DNA of 64,000 nucleotides from Haemaphysalis longicornis (taxonomy: Eukaryota > Arthropoda > Arachnida > Ixodida > Ixodidae), in contig CM023457.1 of NCBI GenBank assembly GCA_013339765.2, positions 75,589,819-75,653,818 on the forward strand, read 5' to 3'. The position numbers and the translations under genes are program-made. Numbering within the stretch: the stretch's first letter is position 1; the number at the start of each line of letters is the position of its first letter. The notes under the pieces were generated by a model. The model was not told the DNA's origin. It searched no databases and worked only from the letters and a program-made list of their open reading frames with translations. This document shows positions 22,235-34,699 of the stretch, in pieces.

Positions 22235-25200
22235 ATAATCGTTATGCAACAGCAATCGCTATCTTAGGGGGCTCCTCCAGGGGTGGGTGGGGGGTGTCCA
22301 AGTGCGGGATACATTGGGGCTTGCTGGAGAGATGAGCCCTCTCTGCCAGCACCCGCTGGATGGCTAGGAAGAAGGACGCAAACTTTATTAAGAAAGGACG
22401 GCCGAATCCGCAGCGGGAAGGGGAGGGCAGGGAAGACGCTAATAATGCCCAGCCATGTAGGCCGCGCGGACGAAGCTCCAGAGTGCTGTCAATGAATCCT
22501 TGACGCGCCAAGACGGTTAGGACGGCTAGGGTCAAGCTGGTTGGCAGCTTCAGCCACTGCGGCAGTGTGATGTTAGAGAGTAGGGTGAAAGTTGGTGCGT
22601 GTGGACATGCAACTGTTATGAGCCTAATTGAGAGCACTGTTGACATGTAGCGGTGTATTGTGTGGGCAACATGGCGTCGAAAAAGTGTGAGAAAGAATTT
22701 ATTTGCGGTCTGAATTGAACATACTGGCGTTCGTTCGCAACAAAGACCATGACCAGCTGGTAAGATTGGAATAGGAGGGTTAGGGTAAGGAAGGGACTGT
22801 TCGGTGACAAGACAAGAGGAAACTACGTGCTTGAATTTGCGTACGGAGGGGGAAGGTGAGACAGAATGGGTCTGAGCGATGGTAGAGGTAGAGATGGGAT
22901 GGACTGATTAGGGTGTTCGGCTGCAAAGCCCGAAGGGTTTGTACTTCTGCAGTGGAAAGGAAAGTGTTGGGTACTGGAAGCGTCTAAAACGAGGACCGGA
23001 GGTGTTGGTAGAGAAAACGTAAACCTCAACGCAGAGTGTTTGAAAACACAATCTGGCTTCGGTTCTTGTGAGCCTAACCCCCGTCGAGACTCCGTTCTTA
23101 CGCTTCTACTAATAAAGTGCTGGAATACGAGTGAGGGGTTCACAGCTGGCGAACAGCGGTTAAAATTCGGACGAGTTGAGATAACAACCCTTCTCCGAAT
23201 ATAATTACACCTGAACGAAAGTGTTCAGCTTGTTCCGTGTGCACCTCAATCTCCAGAGGGAACGTCTTGTCGCACAAGAAAGGGAAGCCGAAGCTGACTA
23301 CTGGAGTCATGTTCAGAGCAATGTGCGTTGAAAAGGCGTTGAGAATAAATTATTGAAAGACATTTTCATTCAGCCACTGGAGCAGCGGAAACATTTTTAT
23401 ACGTGAATTCGCACAAGTAGCGAATGAATTCTGCTGACGATTACACATTATAGTGCGGGTTGTGGGAACATCTGTTATTGCGCTGATATTACATTTCATG
23501 CCGTGATATATGGCTACAAATCATCCTGCACCGAAGGAACCCGCTACAAAACTCGGAACGGGAGTCGAGTAACGGAAACTGAAAAGCCCTACTGAACCGA
23601 CGAATTCCTGCTCACACCACGCTCCGTGGAGGAAGGGGAACTGATTTTTGGGCGATGAAGCGACTGTGTACAGTGCGTGTCAGGCTTGTCTAGGGTAAGC
23701 GAGCGCGGCTTCGGAGCATGCTGGTGACACCTGCTGATAGCTGCTGGGTTGGAGATAGCTTGCCATTGCGCATGCGCGATCTCAGTAGCGCTCTGGCAGG
23801 TCGTCGTTTAGCATGGGCCACTCAAATTTGCAGACGCCACCAACTGCAAGGGGAGCTTGCGTTCGGCAGCGTTTCCCGGAAGCGCTGCAGTGCATTCTTG
23901 TTGCGTGCTTTTCGTTTGTTACGCCTTAGATTCTGATTATTAGCGCAAGTCGCTTTGTGCTGTTACGTAACTGCCTGTTATGATATTGCACTGCGTCAAA
24001 CGACGTGTCTATCTGATCTGTCACCAATAACTGCTGGCACTGTGGAAGACGAACGTCCCTCGTGGGTGGTGGCGTCTGCAAGTTAGAGTTGCTTATGCGA
24101 AACGACGACCGGCCCAACTCGGCCGTAGATCAGCACGCACGCGCAACGGCTAGCTGTCTCAAACCCAGCAGCCACCAGCAGATTTTGCCAGCACGCTCCG
24201 GAGCCGTGCACTCGCTTGCACTAGGCATGCCTGACCCGCACTGTATACCACAAACAATTTGTTGCCGCATGGTGGGCTACTCTTACTCTTTGCGGGACCA
24301 CACTTTCTCCTCGGTTTTGGTGGCCACCCTACCTTGGTTAAGCTGACAGATCCGGGATAGAACGAGCAGGAACAGGTAACACCGACGCCATCTCCTGGCC
24401 GACGCAGGCGCTACTAGTTCACTACTCTCCCCTTCCACTTTTCGCCTCACTGTTTCGCCGTGCTCTCCTCCTCCGCTTTATTCATCGCACTCTATTCACT
24501 ATCTCCGTCATGCATTATCCGCTGTGCTAATTCGCTCTCTTTAATCCTCACCCATGCCAATATATGGTTCTCTCAGTTACGCCGATATAAACGTCATGCC
24601 GACACCAAAGCCACGATCGCGCGCTTAAAAAGTGCTGCCGAAAAGAAGAAAAAAATCAGGCAAGGGGCGAGGAAAAACGCACGCGAATGGCCGCAGCATC
24701 CGTGATGACTGTTGTGGCGTATAAATGCCGCATAACGTGCGCCAAAGCGAAGCAAATTTCGTATGCTGGATAATTAAGGGGAGCAATACATAGTCGAACG
24801 TGCAATCAAGATTTTGCTTCATGCTGCGCACCTCGAAACGTTTCGCGTTGCGCGGAGTCGGGACGGAGGAAGAACTTATCCGGTTCAGAATTTCTGAAGA
24901 AAAAGGCGACAGCCTCAGTAGCCCGCTTGCAAATAATTCATAATTGTACTCCCATCTGACCCAGGACTTTGCGTGAATGCGGACGTTCCTTGTGAATTGC
25001 AATGCATCTTCCTTACATGCCATGCATGCAGGATTGCATGGAAGAAGCGGACAGTCTATGCTACGCCACATGTCCCTTCTATATGACCCTATCTCTGTTT
25101 TTTCTGGTTTTCTCTACTACTCTTTTTACTACTCATCTATCTTTTCCCCATTCCCCTTTACTGCCGAGTAGCATGTCGACGTACGCATTTGGCAACCTCT

Positions 25201-25328
25201 CTGCATTTCCTTTAACAAGAGCTTCTCTTTTCTCTCTCTCTCTCTCTATCTATCTGCAACACAACACACACAACACACCCCAAAACATATATATATATAT
25301 ATTATATTATATTATATGGTGTAGGGGA

Positions 25329-25420
25329 AACAAAGCGTAGAAAATAGAAGTTTATTTCTTCGGGAGAGGCTCCCCGAAACGTCCCAGTAAACTTATTTCT
25401 ATTTTCTACGTTCATTTGTC
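25329..25420. repeat. Hairpin (arms about 30 bp)
   Basis: ACAAAGCGTAGAAAATAGAA on the left pairs with TTCTATTTTCTACGTTCATT on the right. An inner stem, CGGGGA-like, surrounds the loop. Confidence 0.85.
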
Positions 25421-25857
25421 TCTGTCTCTAGTCCTTATTTTTTTCGCGCTCTGTGTGACTTTTTATCTTTTCAGCAGATATACATATATAGTACATATTA
25501 TCTATATATTATATTTTATATTATATATATATATTATATATAATATATTTTCGCTGGGGAAGATAATTAGAAGCTGTCAATAATGTGATACCCATGGTGT
25601 CGCCTTACTTTGTCTTGCAACAGCACAAAGAAGGGCAGGTACTTCATTTCTCAAACTTTGGTGACCGCGTAGCGCTTGCGAACTATCTTTCGTTCCAGTT
25701 CTGTTTGCTTAGCAACTTTAAATTGTTGGACATTCGCTGTTTCCTCCGAGTTTCATTGGTTAAGTAATAGTTTGCTTTGTTTTTTAGTCACTGGGCGAAA
25801 GCTTCATGCTTCAATTATTATGCCGCGCCAAACCTCATTGTGAAGTTGATTACCAAC

Positions 25858-25929
25858 TTCATTCATTCATTCATTCATTCATTCATTCATTCATTCATTC
25901 ATTCATTCATTCATTCATTCATTCATTCG
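25858..25929 (+). repeat. (ATTC)n microsatellite
   Basis: About 18 perfect copies of ATTC. Confidence 0.97.
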
Positions 25930-26007
25930 TGCATCTGTTCACCCACTCGTAGATATTAATCAAACGAATTTGGTAAAAAGAACCAACGTAAAAAGTGGGG
26001 CGCTCAC

Positions 26008-26084
26008 CTTTTCTATGGCAGTGAGGCTTTCAGCGTCAGCCAGGTTGTCTACCGCAATGGCCAAGAATACGTTGAGCAAAATGT
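26008..26084 (-). CDS. Ca-alpha1D: Exon E9: end of domain II S6
   Basis: The exon has two bases and 25 codons (phase 1 to 0). It reads ILLNVFLAIAVDNLADAESL then TAIEK, the almost invariant cytoplasmic end of IIS6 that forms the inner gate and the start of the II-III loop. The acceptor CACTGAAG|AC ends in AAG rather than the usual CAG or TAG. The donor is GAAAAG|GTGAGC. Both flanking phases agree with E8 and E10. Confidence 0.95.
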
Positions 26085-28980
26085 CTTCAGTGGAGGATGC
26101 AGTCAAGGAAAGCTCAGTAGGGAGTTGGGTGTGTTTTGCGGCTGCTTTACAAATAACAACTTTTTTTTACACTTTCGAAGCGCCGTGCTGGGCTGGTTAT
26201 CTGACCCTCAAAAACAAATTTCGTTCTCCATCACCCCTTTTGTCGGTCATAGCTGCTTGTGTTTGAATGCTGAGGCATTTCGTATTTCAATAAAACAAGA
26301 CATGTTGACGAGGCAGAAAACATCTGAGGTCGCCTTGGTACTCCTAGGCGCGAAAGCCTTAATTTCCACTTGAACGCCGCTGAGTGTCATTCGAATTCTG
26401 CGCTGCGAGTGATGTCCACTTGTGCTGCACGCTATGTTTCCGACTTTTGCGATTGCGTTGGTGTGGATCATTAAAAACTAAAGACAATAGTCGTTCTTGG
26501 GCTACTTAAACGCAAAAATTTTCGTCGGTCAGTACACCCCCCCCCCCCCGAGACTGAGCCACCCAGACAAAGGTTAAAATAATTTTTGGACGAGAAGTGT
26601 GCAAAGTCAAAAAAATTTGCGAACTAAACCTCTAATCATTCCTTTTTCATACTTGTTGACATTGTTTTCCGAAAAGAAAACGTTCGGGATAATAGAGGCA
26701 AAACACTAACACACACCTGATGCATTGAGTGCTTTTTAGATAAAAACCGACGTGGACAAAATTTATGTGATAGCAAACAAAAAAAAAACGCAATCAGAAC
26801 AATATTTCAGCTACAAACCCTCAGCTTGTGGCCCCAGCGCAGGGTAGAACATTAAATGGCACACGAACACAAAATACAAGTTTGGTTCATTAGAAAGACT
26901 GTTTTGTCCCAGTAACAATGAGACCAATTTTATCGCAAATTTCAAACAAACAATGGAGACATTAAATATACAATGTGAAGGAGGGGCAACTTCCTGGGCC
27001 GCTTTCCGGTAACCTTTTAATGACGTCACAGAACCTTGGTTTTGGGACTGGCGGCCGCAAAACTAATCCATCGCTAAGACAATATAACTGGACGATTGTA
27101 GTGGGTCCTCTAGTTCTGTTCGAATGCATCATTTGAACGCCAACAGGCAGTTAAAACAGTGGAAATTGCTTTTAGCGCTGTCTGACATGACGTCACTCCT
27201 TCCCATAACACGTCTTGCAGTTCTTGCCCTTTTTCGGTTATAAAACGCCTTTCGTGGTTGACAATGGAGCTGAGTGGAATACTGAAGGCTAGGTGTTTCA
27301 AATAAACAAAGTCGCATCTTCGCTTATGACCCCTAACAATAGGTGTCGATAGAATGAGCGCCATGAGTGCGAAAGCGGGAACATTGAATTTAATTTAGAA
27401 AACCTCAATTGCGTCTATCATGGGAGGAATGAGACGGGCGGGAAAGATGGTGAGAGGTGTACAGGACAGGCAGTAACGTGGCAGGGGCGACAGAAGACTA
27501 TCGTCTTTCGGCGACATTTGTAGCGAAGCGATCAGATACGTACTAGTTCTTTTTTAACCCTTTCTATGTTAGTATGATGGCTGCAGACCGTAATCATTTG
27601 GAAGTATTTATGAGAATCATGCTGCTATGCACTGCGGCCTGGCCTCACTGGTGACTGTTATATCGCTGGGTGAGGCCAGCGAGGCGCGTGCTCTGCACTT
27701 TGCACGTGGTTTCGCGCACGTTGGTACCTGTCAGTACACTCTATTTCTTGTGTTTTAATTACGTTAACCACACGCAATGAACTGCTTTGCAGCGAGGTGG
27801 GCTTAGGAGTTGCTTCGCTGCCACATACGCCGCCGACGCAGACACCGAGCGTTTCGCTGAATAAAGCATCCAATGCTTTCTCATTTAATGATTACGATTG
27901 GGTTTTTGCGTCTCCAGGGGCGTGTTATCGTGATGTCACTCACTTGCTGCTCGTGGTGAAACAAAACTCCGGCACTACTTGCGTCAAATGAAGCGCAGTG
28001 AATGCCACTGCATTGTGTGCTTCGGAACCGAAGCTTATGTTGGCGTAAAATCATGGATCTGAGCAAGAGAAAACAGCTTAAAAGACGAACACGAAAGTTT
28101 GGAATATAATTTAGGATGATCGTAAATGCGACGTAGAGTATTCGAGCGGAAGCAATAACTACCTATTGAGCGAAAAATCGGACGTCTGTAGAAGGCTCCC
28201 AGATTCCCATTAGGTGCTACACGTTCAATAGAGCCGGTCTTATACAAAAAACACAAACACCCAAAGAATAGCGCCCATTGGCTGTGCCGCGTTTTACAGA
28301 GTGCCCTCAAAATTAAAAGACAGATAAAATGACCCAAACGTGCACAGCCACGTAAAAGGGGGGAGACTTATTCTGGTTGAACCGGTTATATTGCAGCACG
28401 CGGTGCAGAGAGCCCTGTGGCGTGAAATTTGAAATTGATTCTTTCTCATGCACAACCCATAACAAGTGCGTAGGTGCCCTTGAGGTTTTGTTTGTTTGTT
28501 TGTTTTTGCTTCGGTTGGCGCACAGGGCTATTAAGCGGAGCGTGTACATAATTATAATGATTATTTAACATGACAATGTTTAAGCGGTGTAAGGCATCCC
28601 AAGACCTTAAAGCATGCTCATTGCATTTTGGTAGTCATATCTGGGTACCCGCAGATTCATGGCACCTTCTCGGTACCGCCCTCACCCTGAGAACGAAACA
28701 AGTTTCGCGCAAAGAAATAACGAAAGAATGCACGTTCGTGCAGACAAAAGTCATAGGTACATGTTTGCGTTTGTTCGCAAGTGAAGGGATCATTCAAGAA
28801 AAAGGGGTAAAACAGTTTCTTACCGCTTTCCATTGCTCAAACGTTTGTGGCGCGGACGCCCGATCTGAAGCTGTTCCTCCCAAAGCAATAACTGAAAGAG
28901 TGCTAGATTTTAGTGGCTCCAAGACTGCAGCTTGTGACATCATTGACTAAGGGCGCAAGTCGAGCGCGAATAGAGGATAC
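26085..28980 (-). other. Intron E8-E9 (2.9 kb)
   Basis: It contains a copy of the dispersed CRE-bearing repeat (26815-27300) and a C13 run at about 26538. Nothing else was recognised. Confidence 0.7.
26815..27300 (+). mobile_element. Dispersed repeat family copy
   Basis: The order of blocks matches 10355-11330 and 20919-21345: CATTAGAAAGACTG, AATGACGTCACAGAACC, GTGGGTCCTCTAGTTCTGTT, CATGACGTCACTCC, and the end ACAATGGAGCTGAG. Confidence 0.75.
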
Positions 28981-29101
28981 AGTTGCCGCAAATGAAAAGG
29001 ATGATGAAGTAGATGCAAGCGACGCCTCCGAAAGAGCCCACGCCGCCGAAGGCTCGGATGCCGTCGTACATCACTACGTTCCAGTCCTCGCCAGTCAGGA
29101 T
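28981..29101 (-). CDS. Ca-alpha1D: Exon E8: domain II selectivity filter and first part of S6
   Basis: The exon has 40 codons plus one base (phase 0 to 1). It starts ILTGEDWNVVMYDGI, holding the domain II selectivity glutamate at 29087-29089 and the Asp after it that is typical of high-voltage channels. IIS6 begins with VACIYFIILFICGN. The acceptor is CCTTGCAG|ATC. The donor AACT|GTATCC is weak at positions +3 to +6 but is forced by phase: the next exon supplies AC to make the conserved Tyr of GNYILLNVF. Confidence 0.93.
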
Positions 29102-30044
29102 CTGCAAGGGAACCATATCATCCTATCACACTGCGCCCTCCACAGGAAATATATGCTACACAACGCATAAATAAGAACCATGTTCACACTATCGAGATAG
29201 TTGATGTAAAAAAGTGTGTTTAGAGTGATTTTTACTTTTAGTTAGCTTTGGTTTCATTTTCAGATGTTCGTTTCCTTCATCCCGTGCGTGTATGTGGAAT
29301 AAGTCACTATTTTATGACCATCCGGTCATTGTTGGTGGCTTTGTTTTAGAATCTTGTTGGCATCTAGTGTGGCAGCCAACGCAAAGTCAACCTTCTGGAG
29401 GAGGCGCAGACCGCTCTCGAAATCTCCCTCAAGCATATTCATCACCGCCCCGCACCTTCCCCAGTAATCTTCCCATTGTCAAGTCAACAGCACTTCTTGT
29501 AACAGCACTTATTCATTCTTGTAACACAAATGGAACCATCTTATAACTCTTCTTATGTTTAGGCCAAGAATGTCTAGGATCTGTGCTTTTCTTTTTCTTT
29601 TTCAGGGGCAGAGCAACACGGAGCAACACTGACCCAGCGCCAGTGTTGTTTTGTTGGGACATCTGACCAGTGATAGGTTTCACGGCGTCCGCCGGTTCCT
29701 TTTGCGTTCCTGAGTCCGAGCAGCTACAAATTTGAACACAAGTAGCGGTGGAGAAGGCGAGGCACAGAAAAGGACACTAAGAAAGGGTAGTTGGCTTTAT
29801 GACATCCTAAGATGGCTAGCGCGGCTTGGCAAAATATGACGTCAGAGCCCCTCGTGAGTATTCCTCCCTCCAAGCCTCAGGCTCCATCTTTCCTAAGCCC
29901 GGTGGCGTCACATATAATCTCGGCGATGTCCAAGACTGGGCACTTACGCTGGCGCGTAAAAGCGTGTTCAGAACAACAGTTCTACCGTCAAGCGTAACCG
30001 CAGTGCATTTGATCCCTTTCGGCGTTCTCCGACAAGGAACCCAC
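29102..30044 (-). other. Intron E7-E8 (943 bp)
   Basis: No recognisable element is seen in it. Confidence 0.7.
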
Positions 30045-30252
30045 CTGGAATACCGTGAGCAAAGCCTGCCAGAAAGTGTCGAAGTTGCTGCGCGGCTTGT
30101 CCGTGTAGGGCCGATTGAATTTCCCGCCGAACACCTGCATGCCCAGTAGGGCGAAGATGACGATGAACAGGAACAGCAGGAGCAGCAAGCTGGCGATTGA
30201 CCGCATCGAGTTGATCAGCGATGCCACCAGGTTGCGCAGCGAAGCCCAGTAC
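30045..30252 (-). CDS. Ca-alpha1D: Exon E7: domain II S4-S5 linker, S5 and start of pore
   Basis: The exon has one base and 69 codons (phase 2 to 0). It reads YWASLRNLVASLINSMRSIA, the S4-S5 linker, then the leucine-rich S5 (SLLLLLFLFIVIFALLGMQV) and the start of the pore region, FGGKFN to NFDTFWQALLTVFQ. The acceptor is TTCTCAG|G and the donor is TTCCAG|GTGGGT. It joins E8 as TVFQILTGEDW, the conserved domain II pore entry. Confidence 0.96.
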
Positions 30253-30454
30253 CTGAGAACGGGGGAGCGGAAGATACGGTTATGACAAAAACATTAAGGT
30301 GCTTCGAAGATCATAATTTGGGTGACTACAAAGGAATTCTTCAAGAAGTCACAGCCCAGAATTTTATAGGCGGTATTACAGAGAGTATTTCAGGAGTACT
30401 CCATTCCAGGCGCATTCCATGGAGTCACGTGGGGGTCAATTTATTCGGACTCAC

Positions 30455-30680
30455 TTGGTGACCTTGAATATCCGGAGTAGCCGAACGCAACGCAGCACGG
30501 AAACGCCCAGCGGGGGCATTATGTCGGTGTAGGTGAAGACCGTCTCCAGGATGGAGCTGATCACCACGAAGCAGTCGAATCGGTTGAACAGAGACACGAA
30601 GTACCCCTGGAAACCCAGGCTGTACAGCTTCAGCAGCATCTCTAGCGTGAACAGCACCACGAAGAACATGTTCGCCACGT
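30455..30680 (-). CDS. Ca-alpha1D: Exon E6: domain II S2, S3 and S4 voltage sensor
   Basis: The exon has two bases, 74 codons and two bases (phase 1 to 2). S2 is VANMFFVVLFTLEMLLKLYS. S3 includes NRFDCFVVISSILETVF. S4 is GVSVLRCVRLLRIFKVTK, with Arg or Lys every third position (R, R, R, K, K), the gating charges that move on depolarisation. The acceptor CCCCCTCGCAG|AC has a good pyrimidine tract and the donor is CCAA|GTGAGT. Only about 200 bases separate it from E7, the shortest intron of the gene. Confidence 0.96.
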
Positions 30681-31129
30681 CTGCGAGGGGGAAAAAGCAC
30701 CAGAGGGGGTCTGTTGTCAAACGGTGGCAAAGGTTTCTGGAACACCCGCACAGTAGAGGTGGTCGGTGGCAAGAAATACAAAGGGCGCCATGGCGAAAAT
30801 AAATGAGGTGTTAGGTACAGTCGGAGCTGTTGCTCCTTGGCGATGTCACAGAAGCAGACACATATACTTCTTCTATCTTCTTCTGCGGTACTTACAACTT
30901 TTAGCGGGCGTATTCGAGATAAATGTGCATGATTGCCTTGCAACCGTATACCAGAAGGGAAGAGCACCTACTAATTCCTTAAAAAAGTGAGGCTTGCCTT
31001 CCCACTTTTTTCGGAAATTCGCCGATCATATGAAAAACAAAAATGAGCCGTTCCACTCTGTGAAGGTGGACGACCAGCGAAGCTGTGGGCACACAATTGT
31101 GAACATAGACGCGAGCTCCTGATGGTACG

Positions 31130-33300
31130 CACTAACCTTTTTTACTCCCTTTTGGGCCAAAAATGGCGTAAACACCTTCAAAGGGTGTTTTGGCTAAAAA
31201 GGGTGCGCTTGTGAAGTAGTAGTATAAACGTGTGGCAGTGGAAATAGGCTGAGGGAGCAGCACGTTGTGCAGATACAGTCACACGCACGCACAACCGTGG
31301 CACTTAGACCACAAATGAATCGAGCGAAAGCCGACAGGATGCACGAAGAGAGCTAGTATACACTTACGTTAACTTACAAATACGCTTGCTCCCTTTGCTT
31401 TTATAGACAGCAGAGGCTAATGTCATTTTTGTTTCAAAAAACAACTATTTCAGCACTAATTTTGGAATTTGGAATTACGCATATAGAAGTCAGCAAGCAG
31501 ATTTGCACTAACTTTTTAATTGTGGGGCGTAGTGGGGAAACTGCGATCTTAAATATGTCATGGAATTTCATTACCTGCTAAACACCTATTGTACACCCTT
31601 GACACCAAGAAGGGTGTTAATTATTAAAACGAAGATTTCTTGGTCCGACTGATGGCTGTGTTGCAACCAAACGCCCTCCAGGAAAGCCAACTTTGCAAAA
31701 TCGGACGGCAGACGATGGTGACGATTTCGTTGGATATCTGTTAGGATATCGGTAGGATATCGTAACTGATACCCTATATCGGTATGATATCCGGATATCG
31801 GTATACGAATTTCCCCTGCTTCTACCTTATAAATAAGCCGAATTCAAACTAATAAATCGCAAACGCTCACTTAATTTCGTGCAAAGAAAGTTCAGCGTTT
31901 CAAACATCTTTCTCATTAGATGAAAGGGTTCGATCATTTTCCCCACCCTTTGCGATGCGTAAAACGATGTTGGCACAAAAAAAAAACAGGTGTGACCGCC
32001 CTCAAAAACTTTTCACAGTATTTGGAGAGGACTGGAATGCAAAACGTTTTGTGTGTGTGGATTAAGGGTATTTCTTTTTCAATGCCTTTCAAAAATTCCG
32101 TTATATTGGTTCGGGCAAGCCATTAATAGTCTGCGAAATTGTCGTGTTATCCTTCTAGTTGATTTACGACAATTTCTAGTCTAATTGCTGTATACTAACA
32201 AGAAAAGAATATTTAGGTGACTAACCCTGATTGTTTCGTTGCTTAATTATCGTGCAGCAACTGTTCATAGCCAAACGATTATTTTACCCCGATTTGCAGG
32301 GAGCCGTAGTACTCGAAATGAGGAACTGCAGGAGCGGAGTTTTAAGATTTTCTACCAGCGGGGGGAATTTACCTCATGGTGTTTAAACCAGTATATATGG
32401 TCCTAATTTATTTGAAACTAAACACCCATACAAAGCCTTTTCAATATACCCAACAAAAAAACAAGGGTGTTATGTCGGCCAACACCCTTTTCGCTGAATG
32501 TGTGTGATTGCACCCATAACTAAAGTAAGGGTGCTAGGGTACAAAGAAAACTGTTGTAACCATCTTCCAACACCCTAATCCCACCTATACAACACCTTTT
32601 AGGGCATTATGGAGTACACAGAGAATGTGCAAAAGCGTGTTCAGCCACAAAAAAAAGATGCAACCCAATTATAACACTTTTTTCGTCTTTTGGAGACTAT
32701 TAGAAGGTGCGAAGGGTATAATGTGTGCATTCAGGTGAATATTTTCTTATACCTTTCAAACAAAATTCATTCGTATTGATAGGAGCAAACCATTACATAC
32801 AAGATGCCAAAAGCGTGTTATGAATCTGCTTGACTCACGACACAATCTTTATCAGCACTAACAAGAATATAATTTTCAGGGACTGCCACTGATTTGTGTG
32901 CTGTATAATTATTACGTAACAACTGTTGATGCCATAACAATAATTTTACTCAAGTATTAAGGGGACCTTACTGCTTCGAAAAGATGTACTGCGGTGGACT
33001 TGAACATCATCCACGATTGGTAAGGTTGGAGTGTTTAAATCTAGGCATATGGCCTTAATAATCGTCACTAAAATAAAACAACGAACACCCGTTCCACGCC
33101 CTTTCAGCACCCTACCGAAAATCGAGGGTGTCGCAGTCAGTCAACAGAATTTTTCCCGCACAAAAATGGTGTAAAGCTACAGATTAGTGTGTTGGAACCT
33201 AATAAAAAGGGTGTAATAGGCCTTCTAAACACCCTTTTTAGACCTACACGACACCCTTTTCGACCTCAAGGGAGCAAAAAAGTTTAGTGTTTAGTCGTGT
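31130..33300. repeat. Region with recurring ACACCCTTTT / AAAAGGGTGT motifs
   Basis: At least a dozen copies in both orientations were read, for example near 31171-31205, 31599-31620, 32465-32490, 32563-32605, 33085-33130 and 33205-33262. The motif is often found as close inverted pairs. No reading frame or known element end was recognised. Confidence 0.7.
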
Positions 33301-34165
33301 TTCGACAAGCCGTTCCTCGACGCCATTCCATCTCAGTGAATGGTCTGAAATCGGGAGTGGGAGTATCTGTTCGTAATGGAGTATCGGCTACGGCAACTTA
33401 AAGGATAGATTCTCTACGCGCCTCACATATTGTAAATTGGCGTCGTCCCCGGCGTCCTGCAGTCCTGACTGCGCACTGTCTCCTCATTACGACGCAGACA
33501 AGACGTGAAATTCAAAATGCAAGACAATATGTCCAGTTTAAACAATTGTGAAGCCAAACAAAGAAAGCACGCGAACAAACAAACGCACACACACGAACGC
33601 CTACTGCCTCACGCTTTAGCATTAAGTTTGGGAACCGGGTTCCTGCACACTCTGATTTGTTGATGGACACAAAACTTTCCCTGGACGCTAGCTGCAATCA
33701 TGTTCGCTCTAAAATAATGGAAGATACATTGGGGGATCTCCTAAAATACTTGACCATTCCTTCTCCTCCTGCTTCGCGACCTTGAGGCTGGTCTCGCTGC
33801 GCGTGCCTTGCTCCGGCTACAGCGCAATATAGTGCAGTGTAAGTCTGCAACACAGTGTTTCTCTCACGCTCCTTGTATACCACGCCAACCTGAGCTTGCG
33901 CTCTAATCGTTGCAGTGGCCACATTTACCCGTTTCAGCAGCGGTATTAGCTGCCATCACACCTAGGCCTAGACGCTCTGAACGCCCTAACTTCCGGCAAC
34001 AGTTATCTACGCACAAAGCACCACCAACGATATAGACGTCAGCGTATAGCTGCCGTGCTTGTGACCCACAAGAATGGCAAAAGGCTGCACACTTATCTGA
34101 TGCTCTTATTTTTGGGGGCGTTGAAGAAGCTGGAAGTGGGTCACAAAAAAGGGTTGTGATGACGT

Positions 34166-34515
34166 AATGTGCAAGCCATGTATATTCTTCGCAACCGGCA
34201 GTCCGTCCTCCTCCGACAGATTCAGACAAACACATTACCCACTGAACATCTCACACATCGCTTTCGAAATTTACCCGGCACCCCTACTTGCTCGTTCTGC
34301 GGAGGTTACCCAAACATATTCCACACAATATGGGCCTGTGATCGACATCCAAAGTTGACCCCCATCCCGAATCCAACTCTAGCATCCTGGGAGGCAAGTC
34401 TGGCTGACCCCAGCGCTGCGACACAGCTCCTGCTGACGTCCAAGCGGAGGAAGCCATGGCCACGGCTTCCCAAGACGGCGCCCTGGACTAAGGGTGGCTC
34501 AGGAAAATAAAGTTT
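34166..34515 (+). pseudogene. LINE 3' end: C-terminal zinc-knuckle segment
   Basis: An open stretch on the plus strand ends at the TAA of 34508-34510, followed by AATAAAG and a short tail. It reads RQIQTNTLPTEHLTHRF, then CSFCGGYPNIFHTIWAC, a C-X2-C-X7-H-X4-C knuckle, then the PIPNPTLASWEASL block. This is the usual C-terminus of tick LINEs with reverse transcriptase and RNase H, as I know the family. The element is 5'-truncated, so no enzyme domain remains. Confidence 0.8.
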
Positions 34516-34699
34516 TACTGTCCTTCCTTCCACACCAACCACAATATCAAAACACGAGTTTTTCACTTGAGAAACAACGCTTAAATCTCTTGGAAAAAAC
34601 CCTGTGGTTCGCGCGAGCTTAGCTCAAAGGCCTCCATTGCATTCATCATGGGGGGAGAGAAAGAGGAGAAGAAGAGAAGTGAAGGAGTTACGCGACAGT

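Larger units (their letters stand above)
22136..26007 (-). other. Intron E9-E10 (3.9 kb)
   Basis: It starts with a (GA)n run next to the E10 acceptor. A possible minus-strand LINE 3' end ends near 22375, with AATAAAGTTTGCGTCC and a polyadenylation-like AATAAA. AT-rich stretches lie at 25280-25318 and 25475-25552, a hairpin at 25329-25420 and a (TTCA)n array at 25858-25929. Confidence 0.65.

Noticed and set aside
21800..22335. Plus-strand open frames of 155-173 codons
   Set aside because: They are antisense shadows of exon E10 and the adjoining GA repeat.
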